The notes beneath the pieces were generated by a model that worked only from the letters and a program-made list of their open reading frames with translations, did no database searches and was not told the origin of the DNA. Positions 18,104 through 26,826 of a stretch of 64,000 bases of DNA are shown here, one piece after another. Source of the DNA: JABDBE01 sp963832245 (GTDB lineage Bacteria; Acidobacteriota; Terriglobia; Terriglobales; Acidobacteriaceae); assembly GCA_963832245.1 (NCBI GenBank), contig CAWHTG010000001.1, positions 62,001 through 126,000 on the forward strand, read 5' to 3'. The translations under genes and the position numbers were made by a program. Numbering within the stretch: position 1 is the stretch's first letter; every line of letters starts with the position of its first letter.

Positions 18104-19509
18104 AAGCTGCAGCCAACAACATTCTGCTGGTCGACGATGAGCCAGGAATGCTGCGCTACATCCGCACTCTACTCGAAGTGGACGACTATAAAGTGGAGAC
18201 CGCCAGCACCGGCGAAGAGGCCGTGGAGCGAGTGCAGAAAGGTTTGCGCCCTGACCTGGTGCTGCTCGATTTGCTCATGCCAGGGATCGATGGCCTTCAG
18301 ACGTTGGAGCAGTTGCGCAAGCTTCAGCCCGGGGTCAAAGTCGTGATGCTCTCTTGCGTTAGCGACACTCGCAAAGTTGTCCAGGCAATTCGCCTGGGCG
18401 CCCACGATTACCTGACCAAGCCTTTTCAGAAGAGCGAACTGGACACGGTGATCGATCAGTGTTTGGGGAAGAACCAGCAGAATTATCCGGGTGAAGCAGA
18501 AGAGGTCGGCGACGAGGTGTTTTTTGTGGCCGCAAGTCCGGTCATGCGAAAGCTGCGTTCGCAGGCGGCGCTGGTTGCCAATGTTGATATCCCTGTACTG
18601 ATGCTCGGCGAGAGTGGTACCGGGAAAGAAGTCATGGCGCGGCTGATTCACAAACTCTCTCCGCGCGCCCACCGAACTTTCCTCAAGGTAAATTGCGCGG
18701 CGGTTCCCGCCGACTTGCTGGAGAGCGAACTATTTGGCTACGAAGCTGGAGCCTTCACCGGCGCTAATCATGCCAAGCCCGGCAAATTCGAACTGTGCAA
18801 CAAGGGCACGATCCTGCTGGATGAGATTGGCGAGATGCCTCCCATCTTGCAGGCCAAGCTGCTGCACGTGCTGCAAGACCAGCAGTTTTCGCGTCTGGGC
18901 AGCCGATCGATGATCAAGGTGGATGTGCGCATTCTGGCGGCTACGAACATCAATATTCCCGAGGCGCTGGCCAATAAACGTCTGCGCGAGGATCTTTATT
19001 ACCGGCTCAATGCCTTTACGTTGTCGGTCCCTCCACTGCGCGAGCGCAAGGAGGAAATTCCCATCCTGCTCAAGCATTTCATGGCCAGCATGTCAGAGCG
19101 CTACGCGCGGCCGCCGTTGCCGCTTTCGAGCGATTTGTTGCAGGCATGCCAGGATTACTCCTGGCCCGGCAATCTGCGCGAGCTTAACAATTTTGTGAAG
19201 CGCTATTTGGTGCTGGGGGATGAGAAGTTGGCGATCCAGGAACTGAGTCCGAAGACGGATGGCAGCGGAGCCCAGTTTGATCCGATAGCGCAAAACTCCG
19301 GAGACTCGCCCGGAGGTCTGAAGTCTCTGGCACGGACTGCCAAGGACGGAGCCGAGGCCGAAGCCATCAGCAAGGCTCTCGACGAAACCAACTGGAACCG
19401 CAAGCAGGCGGCGGCACTGTTGAAGATCAGCTACAAGGCGCTGCTGTATAAGATTCGCCAGTATGGCATTGCACAGTCCAGAAGCCACAAGCTCTCCGCC
19501 GGGGCGTAG
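18100..19509 (+). CDS. Sigma-54-dependent response regulator (NtrC family)
   Basis: 469 residues in the order receiver (1-122; acidic pocket VDDE, phospho-acceptor Asp57 in LVLLDLLMP, Lys107 in YLTKPF), AAA+ (about 140-375; Walker A GESGTGKE at 170-177, GAFTGA at 217-222, GTILLDEIGEM), and a Fis-type HTH near 425-460. It activates RpoN promoters when phosphorylated by its partner. It is translationally coupled (ATGA) to the preceding kinase. The arrangement with exosortase-type components elsewhere in the window resembles PrsK/PrsR, but target promoters were not identified. Confidence 0.95.
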   Translation: MKAAANNILLVDDEPGMLRYIRTLLEVDDYKVETASTGEEAVERVQKGLRPDLVLLDLLMPGIDGLQTLEQLRKLQPGVKVVMLSCVSDTRKVVQAIRLGAHDYLTKPFQKSELDTVIDQCLGKNQQNYPGEAEEVGDEVFFVAASPVMRKLRSQAALVANVDIPVLMLGESGTGKEVMARLIHKLSPRAHRTFLKVNCAAVPADLLESELFGYEAGAFTGANHAKPGKFELCNKGTILLDEIGEMPPILQAKLLHVLQDQQFSRLGSRSMIKVDVRILAATNINIPEALANKRLREDLYYRLNAFTLSVPPLRERKEEIPILLKHFMASMSERYARPPLPLSSDLLQACQDYSWPGNLRELNNFVKRYLVLGDEKLAIQELSPKTDGSGAQFDPIAQNSGDSPGGLKSLARTAKDGAEAEAISKALDETNWNRKQAAALLKISYKALLYKIRQYGIAQSRSHKLSAGA

Positions 19510-19535
19510 AAATTAGCCGTTGGTGCAGGACTGAC

Positions 19536-22500
19536 CTATTGAACGACCAGCGTAACTGCTGTGGTGCGCGTGGCGCTGCCCGATACTGCGTTGACCGTCA
19601 CCGTGTACGTTCCCGCCGGAGTGCCGGTCGTAGTGGTGGTCGTGCTGGATGAGCTGCAGCCCTGCAAGAACAGAATCAGCCCGAAGAATCCGGCGAGGAT
19701 CAGCCCTATCAGCAAACGTCGCTGGCGCTGGCCGCGGAGTCCTACACCGAGTAGCGCTAGTCCTGACACCGGCAACCAGGTTGCGTAGAGCGGAGCTTGT
19801 GGGCCGCCTCTGCGTCGCAAGTCGGTGGTGGTAGTGACGCGGGCTGTGGTGTTGATGACGAGCTGCGAACTCTGCGCGCCGGTGTTGAGATTGGGGAGAG
19901 GGTTGTTGTTCCCGGGTACGCAGGTTGCTCCGGTTGGCAAACCGCTGCCGCAGGAGATCGCTACGCTATCGGGAAATCCGCTGGTCGAGCTGGGCGTAAC
20001 CGTGGCGGTGAAGACTGCAGGGACGCCCGCTGGGACCGTAGCCGTAGCTGGGGCCACCGTGATCTTGAAATCATTCACGGTGGCGCTTGCGCTAGCCTGG
20101 GCCTTCATCTGCCCGACGACAAATGCCTGACCGCTATTTCCCAAACTTACCGGACCATTGTTCGGCAAAGGCGGAACTACCGGTGTCACGATTACGGTGA
20201 CAGTGGCGGTGGCAGCGGCGTTGAGCGTGCCGATGTTGCACAACACGGTATTGTTGGTAGGGGCTCCGCAGGTTCCGGGGCTCGCGGTCGCGGAAACAAA
20301 GGTTGCGCCTGACGCCGGCAGAAAGTCCTCGAAAGTGACTCCGTTGGTGAACTCACCGGCGTTCGTGATCATATAGGGGAAACTGACTTGGCTGCCCATC
20401 CCAACTACCGACGGGCTAGGGATGGGGTTCAGCATGGTCAAGTTCAGAACAGGGGACAGCTTGCTCACAAAGGCATCCGTCGCTCCCCCGAAACTCTGGC
20501 TCGGATTCAGGAGGGGGAAGGGGGGGCCGGGCGAATTCGTTTCTCCGGTGATGTAGCTGGAGCCTTGCTGATCGATGGCGACGCCAGTGCCGAAATCCGT
20601 ATCAGGTCCACCGAAGTAGCTGGTGGTGCTGGTCGAGGCACAACTGGGATTTCCGATCGGAGTGCAACCGGCAAGGGTGTCGATGCTGGCAAAGAAGGCG
20701 TCGCTGGTTCCTCCCTGGTAAGCCGACTGCAGGGGACTGCCGACGATGGGGAAGTTACTGGAGTTTGTCCAGCCGGCAAGGCGTGCTCCCGAATTGTTAT
20801 CTACGGTGATGGCGTTGCCGACATCGGTTCCTGAGCCGCCAAGGTAGGTGAAGTAATTCAGCGGAATAGTAAATGTGGTACAGCTGGTGCCGGTGCAGGG
20901 GATGCCAAGTCTGGCGATGAAAGCGTCGGTGCCGCCACCGTTTGTGGACTGCAATGCCGTGCCTGTAATAGTAGACCCGTTCGGTCCCGTGATGTTGAAA
21001 TCCGTGGAATCTGTCGAACCGGTGACGTACGCGTCGCCGGTCGTATCTACAGCGATACCGTAACCCACATCGTCGCCCGATCCGCCGAGGTACGTGGAAT
21101 ACACCAGTTGGGTTCCGGTGACGCCGGCAGGATTAAACTTGGCGACGAAGACGTCCAGCCCGCCTTTGTTGGTCGCCTGAAACGCGTTCAGGACGGGCAG
21201 GTCGGTGAAGTTCGTGCCTCCGGTGATGTAGACGTTGCTAGCGCCATCGACCGTGATTCCACCACCCACTGCCACGCCCGCAGCTCCCGAGGGACTGGCC
21301 CCGCCAAAGTATGTGGAGTACGGAACACTCGAGGTTCCTGAAAGGTTGGGATTAACCTTGCTTAGGAAGAACTGGATCAGCGATCCAGAGGCCGGAGCGG
21401 GCTGATAGGATCCGACCGTGGAGGGAAATACCTGCTCTACCTCGTTGGAGGTGGTAGTTCCGGTTACGTAGGCGTTGCCCCCGGGATCAATCGCCAAACC
21501 GGTGGCGATATCCACACCATTGCCGGAAAGGTAGGTTGAGTACAGCAGCGTTTTTCCGGTGGGATCGAGCTTGCTCACAAAGACGTGTTTGCCGCCGCTG
21601 ACTGGGGTTGCCTGAAAAGCCGTGTTGGTCCCTTTTGTGGGAAAGTTAGCGGAACTGGTAGTTCCGGCGACGATCACATCAAATCCGGAATCCACCGCGA
21701 CTCCGGTGGGATAGTCGGTGCCGCTTCCTCCCAGGTAGGTAGCAAATAGTAGGGTGCCGGCAGAGTTGAACTTGGCAATGAAGGCGTTGGCGGTCGCCCC
21801 TTGTGCCAGCGCGGGCTGGTATTCCCCAGCCGTCTGGGGGAAATTGACAGATTTCGTTGAGCCGGCCACATAGGCATTGGAGGCCGCATCCACGGCGATG
21901 GCGGGGCAGCTTGGAGGCGGCGCGGGGATTCCGTTAATTGTGATGGGGGCTATCACGGAGCAGGCTTCATCGCCGCTGCCCCCGAGGTAGGTCGAGTAAG
22001 ACAACATCGGGTCGATGATCAACATCCGGCTGCGATCGTAAGCGCCCAGCTGAAAACCAACTTCGTCCTTGTGTCGGCCACGCAGTTCGAAGCGGCCGGG
22101 TACGCTTTGTTCTTCCGATCCAGATTTTTGATACACACGCGGCGCATGCAGTCGGACATCACTTCCACCAGCATCGAGAACGAGATCACCAGTTTGGTCG
22201 ATTCTTAGATTCCGTAGTTCCTGATTCTGGGAACCCTTGAAATTAAGCGCCACGCGGGTGGGATCACCGCCGGGCGCGACTTCGAAGTCATATTCCAACT
22301 GGCCATGGTTGCCGTAGTACACCAGGTCGATGCCGGGATACACGCCGCGGTAGCGCACGCGCGCAAACTGAGGAATGTCGCGATGCCATTTAGCGGGATC
22401 GTTGCCAATCAAGTAATGGCTCTTCCCTGGGAGTTGGACGTCACCGGCCGGCTCAACCGCGGAGCTCGCCCCTACCAGCTTCATGGTGACGGAGGAAATT

Positions 22501-22874
22501 CCATGGGCGGACGATTGGGCTGCCGGGTGCTGCAGATCGAGAAGCGCATCCTGCGCCGTTAAGTACAGGACGTAGCTGCTGCCTCGCGCCAGGAATTTCA
22601 CTCGCGCATCGGTTTGTCCCTGGTTCGGCTCAAACATCATTGGGAGATGGCTGTAAGTGGCCACAGCTTTTTGCGCAACTCGCGCCGACGGGGTCGAAGG
22701 ACTCGGGTGGGGGGCGAAAAGCGCTTGGGCGTTCGCACCGCTAGCGGTCCTGGGCGACGCCGCGCGCGAACCAATTGTCAGGGCAACGGTCCCAAGCATG
22801 ATCAACAGCATGACTGCCACGAGCGCGCGGGTTGGCGAAGAAGTCTTTCCCGACCGACGGCGATTCAATCTCAC
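19536..22874 (-). CDS. Large SBBP-repeat beta-propeller surface protein with DUF11-like and split Ig-like C-terminus
   Basis: 1112 residues. A signal/anchor helix at 17-38 is followed by a conserved N-terminal domain (PMMFEPNQGQTDARVKFLAR, then HYLIGNDPAKWHRDIPQFAR and YRGVYPGIDLVYYGN). About eight SBBP repeats follow (YSTYLGGSGDD...AVDTTGDAYVTGST) making a beta-propeller, then a DUF11-like domain (about 850-930) and an Ig-like domain. Within the last domain sit two hydrophobic helices (about 1029-1045 and 1055-1073, separated by GLRGQRQRRL), after which the final Ig strands (GTYTVTVNAVSG) resume. The protein is likely exported and membrane-held at its C-terminus. Ligand unknown. A promoter with palindrome lies upstream. 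Confidence 0.88.
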   Translation of the reverse strand: MRLNRRRSGKTSSPTRALVAVMLLIMLGTVALTIGSRAASPRTASGANAQALFAPHPSPSTPSARVAQKAVATYSHLPMMFEPNQGQTDARVKFLARGSSYVLYLTAQDALLDLQHPAAQSSAHGISSVTMKLVGASSAVEPAGDVQLPGKSHYLIGNDPAKWHRDIPQFARVRYRGVYPGIDLVYYGNHGQLEYDFEVAPGGDPTRVALNFKGSQNQELRNLRIDQTGDLVLDAGGSDVRLHAPRVYQKSGSEEQSVPGRFELRGRHKDEVGFQLGAYDRSRMLIIDPMLSYSTYLGGSGDEACSVIAPITINGIPAPPPSCPAIAVDAASNAYVAGSTKSVNFPQTAGEYQPALAQGATANAFIAKFNSAGTLLFATYLGGSGTDYPTGVAVDSGFDVIVAGTTSSANFPTKGTNTAFQATPVSGGKHVFVSKLDPTGKTLLYSTYLSGNGVDIATGLAIDPGGNAYVTGTTTSNEVEQVFPSTVGSYQPAPASGSLIQFFLSKVNPNLSGTSSVPYSTYFGGASPSGAAGVAVGGGITVDGASNVYITGGTNFTDLPVLNAFQATNKGGLDVFVAKFNPAGVTGTQLVYSTYLGGSGDDVGYGIAVDTTGDAYVTGSTDSTDFNITGPNGSTITGTALQSTNGGGTDAFIARLGIPCTGTSCTTFTIPLNYFTYLGGSGTDVGNAITVDNNSGARLAGWTNSSNFPIVGSPLQSAYQGGTSDAFFASIDTLAGCTPIGNPSCASTSTTSYFGGPDTDFGTGVAIDQQGSSYITGETNSPGPPFPLLNPSQSFGGATDAFVSKLSPVLNLTMLNPIPSPSVVGMGSQVSFPYMITNAGEFTNGVTFEDFLPASGATFVSATASPGTCGAPTNNTVLCNIGTLNAAATATVTVIVTPVVPPLPNNGPVSLGNSGQAFVVGQMKAQASASATVNDFKITVAPATATVPAGVPAVFTATVTPSSTSGFPDSVAISCGSGLPTGATCVPGNNNPLPNLNTGAQSSQLVINTTARVTTTTDLRRRGGPQAPLYATWLPVSGLALLGVGLRGQRQRRLLIGLILAGFFGLILFLQGCSSSSTTTTTTGTPAGTYTVTVNAVSGSATRTTAVTLVVQ

Positions 22875-23261
22875 TGAACTCCTCCGATTACCCGCGATTG
22901 TCTTTTCCCGATTTCAGGAAGAGGGAAGAAGAAAGGGCGCACAAACAGCACCCGACTCGCGCCCGCGAAGCGGCTTGCGTACTTGTCATCAAAAATAAAC
23001 GCAAAAGTTAAGTAACTACTTAACCATCTGACGGATAGCCTGTCAAGATGTGCAAGCCTTAGCTTCGTCCTAAGATTCGTCAGATGCGGGCTCGGCGGAT
23101 CGGAGATGCCGCGCGGAAGTGGAAAAATGCGGAACCGTGAGAAGACGCTGTCTTCGCGCTGGCGTACCGCGATGAGCCGTTCACATCACGATTCGGCAAA
23201 AATGGTACAGTTCGAACCGGCACGGCAGGATCGCCCGCTGGCCTGATCTCCGGAGGCAAGA
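22875..23261. other. Divergent intergenic region (387 bp)
   Basis: Separates the SBBP-repeat gene (minus) from a small membrane-protein gene (plus). It contains the promoter and palindrome described at 23007-23046. The plus-strand gene has a GGAGG ribosome-binding site just before its ATG. No open frame here is convincing. Confidence 0.5.
23007..23046 (-). promoter_or_regulatory. Sigma-70-type promoter with overlapping 18-bp palindrome
   Basis: On the minus strand TTGACA (23046-23041) is followed after 17 bases by TTAAGT (23023-23018), pointing toward the SBBP-repeat gene and leaving a leader of about 135 bases. An exact palindrome GTTAAGTA-AC-TACTTAAC (23007-23024) covers the -10 box and start area, a typical position for a repressor. 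The regulator is unknown. Confidence 0.55.
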
Positions 23262-23696
23262 ATGAAAGCATCTACGTTTTATCGAATCGCTGCTGTTCTT
23301 CTGCTGCTTCTTGATGCCGGACACACATCTGGTTTTCCCTGGTCCGATCCCGCGTGGGCAGTGGATCTTGGCCCCATGCGGTCAACTCACTTTTACATTC
23401 TGGGGTTTAGCCGCACCTATTGGGATTTTTATGTTGGGTTCGGACTCACTATCAGCGTGATTCTTCTACTCGCGGTGGTATTGGCGTGGCAGCTAGGCGG
23501 CCTTCCGCCAGAGTCCTTGGCGCTCATGCGCGGCACGGCGTGGACCTTCGCCCTTTGCTTTGCCGCCATCACGGTTTTGGACTGGAAATATTTTTTTACT
23601 ATTCCCATCGTTTTCTCAATCGCGATTACACTCTGTTTGACTGCGGCGGCATGGCTTTCAGCGAAGCAGGTTTCCAGGCCTCCATTGCGAAATTGA
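23262..23696 (+). CDS. Small integral membrane protein, unknown function
   Basis: 144 residues with four predicted helices (about 8-24, 60-80, 90-108, 113-133). The stretch between the first two contains HTSGFPWSDPAWAVDLGPMR and SRTYWDFYVGFGL, a pattern seen in a conserved family of four-helix membrane proteins without assigned role. ATG follows GGAGG at good spacing. It stands alone, divergent from the SBBP-repeat gene. Confidence 0.78.
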   Translation: MKASTFYRIAAVLLLLLDAGHTSGFPWSDPAWAVDLGPMRSTHFYILGFSRTYWDFYVGFGLTISVILLLAVVLAWQLGGLPPESLALMRGTAWTFALCFAAITVLDWKYFFTIPIVFSIAITLCLTAAAWLSAKQVSRPPLRN

Positions 23697-23895
23697 GGTG
23701 AGAGGATTCAAACTGCACTACTACCGAGAATTCACTCGTTCCCCGTAGTGAAGCCGATGCGGACCAGCCAGGCAGTAACCGACTCAGTTCCCTCATCGCT
23801 TTGGTCTTGCAAACTGCTGACGATTCAGTATCTTTGGCCAAGAGCGTGTCTTTGTTGTGTCTGTTTGCAGATCGGTGGACTGAGGGGAGATCTAG

Positions 23896-24261
23896 ATGCT
23901 CGGCAAACAAGAAGGCGCAACTTTAGAAACACGACTGGATCGGCGGACCATGAGGCGTTTCGATATGCGCCTGCCGGCGAAGGTGAAAGTGGAGGGCGAG
24001 AGCACCGACGAGTGGCATACCGAGACCCAGAATGTGAGTGCGCGCGGAGTTTTTCTGTACCTCGACCGGCCACTGAGCGAGGGCTCGCGCATTCATGTGA
24101 CTTTGACCTTTCCGCCGCACGTTACCTTGACTGATCCGGTGCGCGTCCGATTCACGGCACGCGTGGTGCGGGCCGAAGCGCCGCTCCCGGCCTCCCGCGT
24201 GGGGATTGCAGCTGTCATTGAGGAGTACGAATTTCTGCGGTCTGCGGCTTCGGCCAGTTGA
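23896..24261 (+). CDS. PilZ domain protein
   Basis: 121 residues. RRTMRRFDMRLPAKVKVEG carries the arginine motif, NVSARGVFLYLDRPLSEGSR the D/NxSxxG motif, and LTDPVRVRFTARVVRAE the following beta strands. Likely a cyclic di-GMP receptor. Start ATG follows GGGGAGATCTAG. It is a monocistronic unit between a membrane-protein gene and the tail of the ccm operon; the other PilZ protein in the window (16410-16772) shares only the domain core. Confidence 0.85.
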   Translation: MLGKQEGATLETRLDRRTMRRFDMRLPAKVKVEGESTDEWHTETQNVSARGVFLYLDRPLSEGSRIHVTLTFPPHVTLTDPVRVRFTARVVRAEAPLPASRVGIAAVIEEYEFLRSAASAS

Positions 24262-24609
24262 GGAATTTCGGTGGGATGGCAAGCTACAGGGACAATCAAA
24301 TTCCGGCACGACCGCTTCGCTGCCCATCTCCGCGCACTCTGCGGCAGTTCTCCGCGGTCTCTGCGTTTTAAGGTTTTAATGGCACGCCGGAAAACCTAAA
24401 GTCTTAAATCGCAGAGGTCGCAGAGAACGTCCGCAGAGTCCGCGGAGAAGACCAACTACGATGCCGCCATCGACGTCACCCCCGGGCAATGGCGAGGGAT
24501 CGCGGGCGGGTCCGGCGAGACCCAGATTCCTCGTCGTTTTCGTTGCTCGGAATGACACGGGGAGGTGGTATTCGCTCCTGCGATGATAGGAAGGTAGTCA
24601 GGGATTTGC
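24262..24609. other. Convergent intergenic region with long imperfect inverted repeat
   Basis: 348 bases between the PilZ gene (plus) and ccmD (minus), tail to tail. Its main content is the inverted repeat at 24328-24447; no gene is seen. It may contain the transcription ends of both units. Confidence 0.5.
24328..24447. repeat. Imperfect inverted repeat, arms about 50 and 57 bases
   Basis: The left arm (24328-24377) begins CTCCGCGCACTCTGCGG and ends AAGGTTTT. The right arm (24391-24447) begins AAAACCTAAAG and ends CCGCAGAGTCCGCGGAG. The arms are complementary with several mismatches and a small insertion, around a 13-base centre. Internally each arm is made of degenerate CGCAGAG/CCGCGGAG units. 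It would form a long cruciform or RNA hairpin between two convergent transcripts. Confidence 0.75.
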
Positions 24610-24744
24610 TTAATTCTTCTCTTCAATTCGCGACTTGAATTCTGCGATCTCATTTCGCAGCCGGGTATAGCGGCGCAGCAGGCTGGCGAGATAGGTAATA
24701 TGGATGACCCAAGTGGCGATGTAGGCAGCGTAAAGATAACTCAT
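24610..24744 (-). CDS. ccmD: CcmD-like small membrane protein (haem exporter subunit)
   Basis: 44 residues: MSYLYAAYIATWVIHITYLA, then SLLRRYTRLRNEIAEFKSRI, one membrane helix and a charged amphipathic tail, the CcmD pattern. Its ATG overlaps the ccmC stop (ATGA). CcmD helps release holo-CcmE from the CcmABC complex. Last gene of ccmABCD; assigned by size, topology and position. Confidence 0.8.
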   Translation of the reverse strand: MSYLYAAYIATWVIHITYLASLLRRYTRLRNEIAEFKSRIEEKN

Positions 24745-25460
24745 CCCGCACTCCCTGTTGGTGAAGTTCTGGTTTGCGGACTTCGGGGCTCGAGCAGCGC
24801 TTCCAGGGCCAAGGTCTCGTCTACTTCCCGCCGCAGCACTTCCAGGCGATACCGTGACCAGCAGATCAACGCGGCAAAACATGCGAAGGCGAGCCAGTTG
24901 ATCAGCAGCACGTGCAGCATGCGGGGATCGATGGATCCGCCTCCGCCGACTACTGGCTGCGGATGCTGGGTGCGGAAGAACCAGATGGAAAAATAAACCA
25001 GGGGAACATCGAGGGCGCCAAAGATCGCCAACACGGCCGCTAACAACGGAGTCTGCGCGCTACTGGAAAATCTGCGCAGCATGAGGTAGCTGACGTAGAT
25101 CAGCCAGAGTACAAGCGTCAGGGTCAGGCGCAAATCCCACGTCCACCAAATTCCCCACACCGGACGCGCCCAGATCGGCCCTGTCACCAGCACCACCGTG
25201 CAGAATACTACGCCCACTTCCGCCGTCACCAGGGCAACGATATCGGCTTTGTTAGTGCGCCGGATCAGGTACACGACAGAGGCGAAGAGATTGATGAAAA
25301 ACAAAATGAACGCCGTCCACGCCGAGGGCACATGGTAGTAGAAAATGCGCTGGACATCGCCCATGGTCTGCTCGGTGGGAGCGGCGATCAGCGCCTCGTA
25401 CAGGGCATAGCTGAGCAAGGCACCGGTGAGAACCGCGAGGATGGGGAAAACGCGCTTCAT
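24741..25460 (-). CDS. ccmC: Cytochrome c maturation haem-handling protein CcmC
   Basis: 239 residues, six membrane helices. The tryptophan-rich haem-binding signature is visible (GPIWARPVWGIWWTWDLRLT) together with flanking conserved histidines (IFYYHVPSAW near residue 42; DPRMLHVLLINW near 181). It presents haem to CcmE at the periplasmic face of the membrane. Its start overlaps the ccmB stop by 4 bases and its stop overlaps ccmD. The C-terminal tail (REVDETLALEALLEPRSPQT) is longer than in enterobacterial proteins. Confidence 0.93.
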   Translation of the reverse strand: MKRVFPILAVLTGALLSYALYEALIAAPTEQTMGDVQRIFYYHVPSAWTAFILFFINLFASVVYLIRRTNKADIVALVTAEVGVVFCTVVLVTGPIWARPVWGIWWTWDLRLTLTLVLWLIYVSYLMLRRFSSSAQTPLLAAVLAIFGALDVPLVYFSIWFFRTQHPQPVVGGGGSIDPRMLHVLLINWLAFACFAALICWSRYRLEVLRREVDETLALEALLEPRSPQTRTSPTGSAG

Positions 25461-26134
25461 TCCGCCTGCAACACGAATCCGAATAAGAAGACGCTAGCGA
25501 TAGTAAACACCACATCATAGGCCGCAAGCAACACGATCCAGAACCTGGCAGAAAATTCTCCGGTGAGGATTGCTCCCGTGGCTTCGACCATGGCGAGCAA
25601 GGCCGGGATGGAAATGGGAAACAGCAACAGAGGAAGCATGATTTCGCGGCTGCGAGTGCGCAAAGACATGGCTGCGAAAAATGTTCCGTTCACCACCAAT
25701 GCCCACGTTCCTAACACTGCGACGATGGGCAACTGGTATGCCGGGCCGAGCGCGCGCAGGTTGTAGAACACGATGAAGAGCGGCGTCATCAGCGCCTGCA
25801 GCACGGTGACAAAGATAAAATTTCCGATGCATTTCGCGAGAAATAGCGCATTCGGCGGAGCCGGAGAAACCCGATATGCATCCAGCACCTGATTGCGCAT
25901 CTCGCGCGCCCAGGTCTGGTTCAACGCCACCACCGCGGCAAAAAGAAAAGCTACCCAGACTAACCCGCCAGCAATCTGCCGCGACTCTTCCGCGGTGGGA
26001 TCGAAAGAAAAACTGAAGATCACCACCACCAGCAGCGAAAAAAAAAGCATGGAGTTGATGGCATCTTTGGATCGCCACTCCAGGCGAAGGTCTTTCGCCA
26101 GAGTCGCCCGAGTGAGACTGGCGACGGTGCTCAT
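25457..26134 (-). CDS. ccmB: Cytochrome c maturation ABC permease CcmB
   Basis: 225 residues from MSTVASLTRATLAKDLRLEW; the ATG overlaps the ccmA TGA (ATGA), which decides the start over a longer in-frame form. Six membrane helices and the CcmB signatures LRLEWRSKDAINSMLFFSLL and GGLVWVAFLFAAVVALNQTW, with ILTGEFSARFW near the end. It forms, with CcmA, the ABC part that powers haem release to CcmE. Confidence 0.93.
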   Translation of the reverse strand: MSTVASLTRATLAKDLRLEWRSKDAINSMLFFSLLVVVIFSFSFDPTAEESRQIAGGLVWVAFLFAAVVALNQTWAREMRNQVLDAYRVSPAPPNALFLAKCIGNFIFVTVLQALMTPLFIVFYNLRALGPAYQLPIVAVLGTWALVVNGTFFAAMSLRTRSREIMLPLLLFPISIPALLAMVEATGAILTGEFSARFWIVLLAAYDVVFTIASVFLFGFVLQAE

Positions 26135-26826
26135 TTTGTCTCCGATGTTGTGTGCAAGTCGCGAGTTCGGCTGACGATTTGTCCTGACTCCATCCACACG
26201 AACTCGTCGGCAGTTCCTTCGAGCAGAGAAGCCTGGTGCGTGACCACAAAGATGGTCTTGCCGGAACCGCGTAGGCCAGCCAGCAAACTCACCATCTCGC
26301 GTGCCGATCGCACGTCTACGTTGGAGAAGGGCTCGTCGAGGAGAAGAATTTTAGGATCGTTCAGGAGCGCACGAGCCAGCGACATCCGTTGCCGCATGCC
26401 TTGCGAATATTGGCCCACGGGCCGTATCAGCGATGGATCGAGCCTCACGGCGCGGATCACATCGGCGCAATGCTGGTGTTGATTGTTGACATCGTACAGC
26501 CGTGCGAAGTAGCGCAGGTTCTCCATTCCACTCATCTCGTCGTAAAGCAAAGAAGGATGGGCCATGTAGCCGAGCTGGCCACAGACGGAGCGAAGATTGG
26601 TTGTCCCCAACATTGAGATGTCGCCGCGGGTGGGCGGAGTCAACCCCGCCAATGCGCGCAGCAAGGTGGTCTTCCCTGCCCCGTTGTCGCCGAGAATGGC
26701 GTAGAGACGGCCGGGAGCGAATTCCGCGCTCACGCCGCGCAACGCGGCGAAGCGCCCAAACTGTTTCACCAGGCCGGTAACGACGACGGCAAGAGGAAGC
26801 GGCGGCGGATCGCTCACGGGATGCAT
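26131..26826 (-). CDS. ccmA: Cytochrome c maturation ABC ATP-binding protein CcmA
   Basis: 231 residues from MHPVSDPPPL; an upstream in-frame ATG at 26922 adds an arginine-rich stretch that is not family-like. Walker A GDNGAGKTT at 46-54, signature YSQGMRQRMSLARAL, Walker B ILLLDEPFSNVD, H-loop VVTHQ. First gene of the ccmABCD unit in which every junction is a 4-base overlap. No ccmF, ccmG or ccmH appears in the window; ccmE is about 5 kb away on the same strand. Confidence 0.93.
   Translation of the reverse strand: MHPVSDPPPLPLAVVVTGLVKQFGRFAALRGVSAEFAPGRLYAILGDNGAGKTTLLRALAGLTPPTRGDISMLGTTNLRSVCGQLGYMAHPSLLYDEMSGMENLRYFARLYDVNNQHQHCADVIRAVRLDPSLIRPVGQYSQGMRQRMSLARALLNDPKILLLDEPFSNVDVRSAREMVSLLAGLRGSGKTIFVVTHQASLLEGTADEFVWMESGQIVSRTRDLHTTSETK

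Noticed and set aside
24328..24447. CRISPR array
   Set aside because: The repeated units are contiguous and degenerate, without regular spacers, and no cas gene is in the window.
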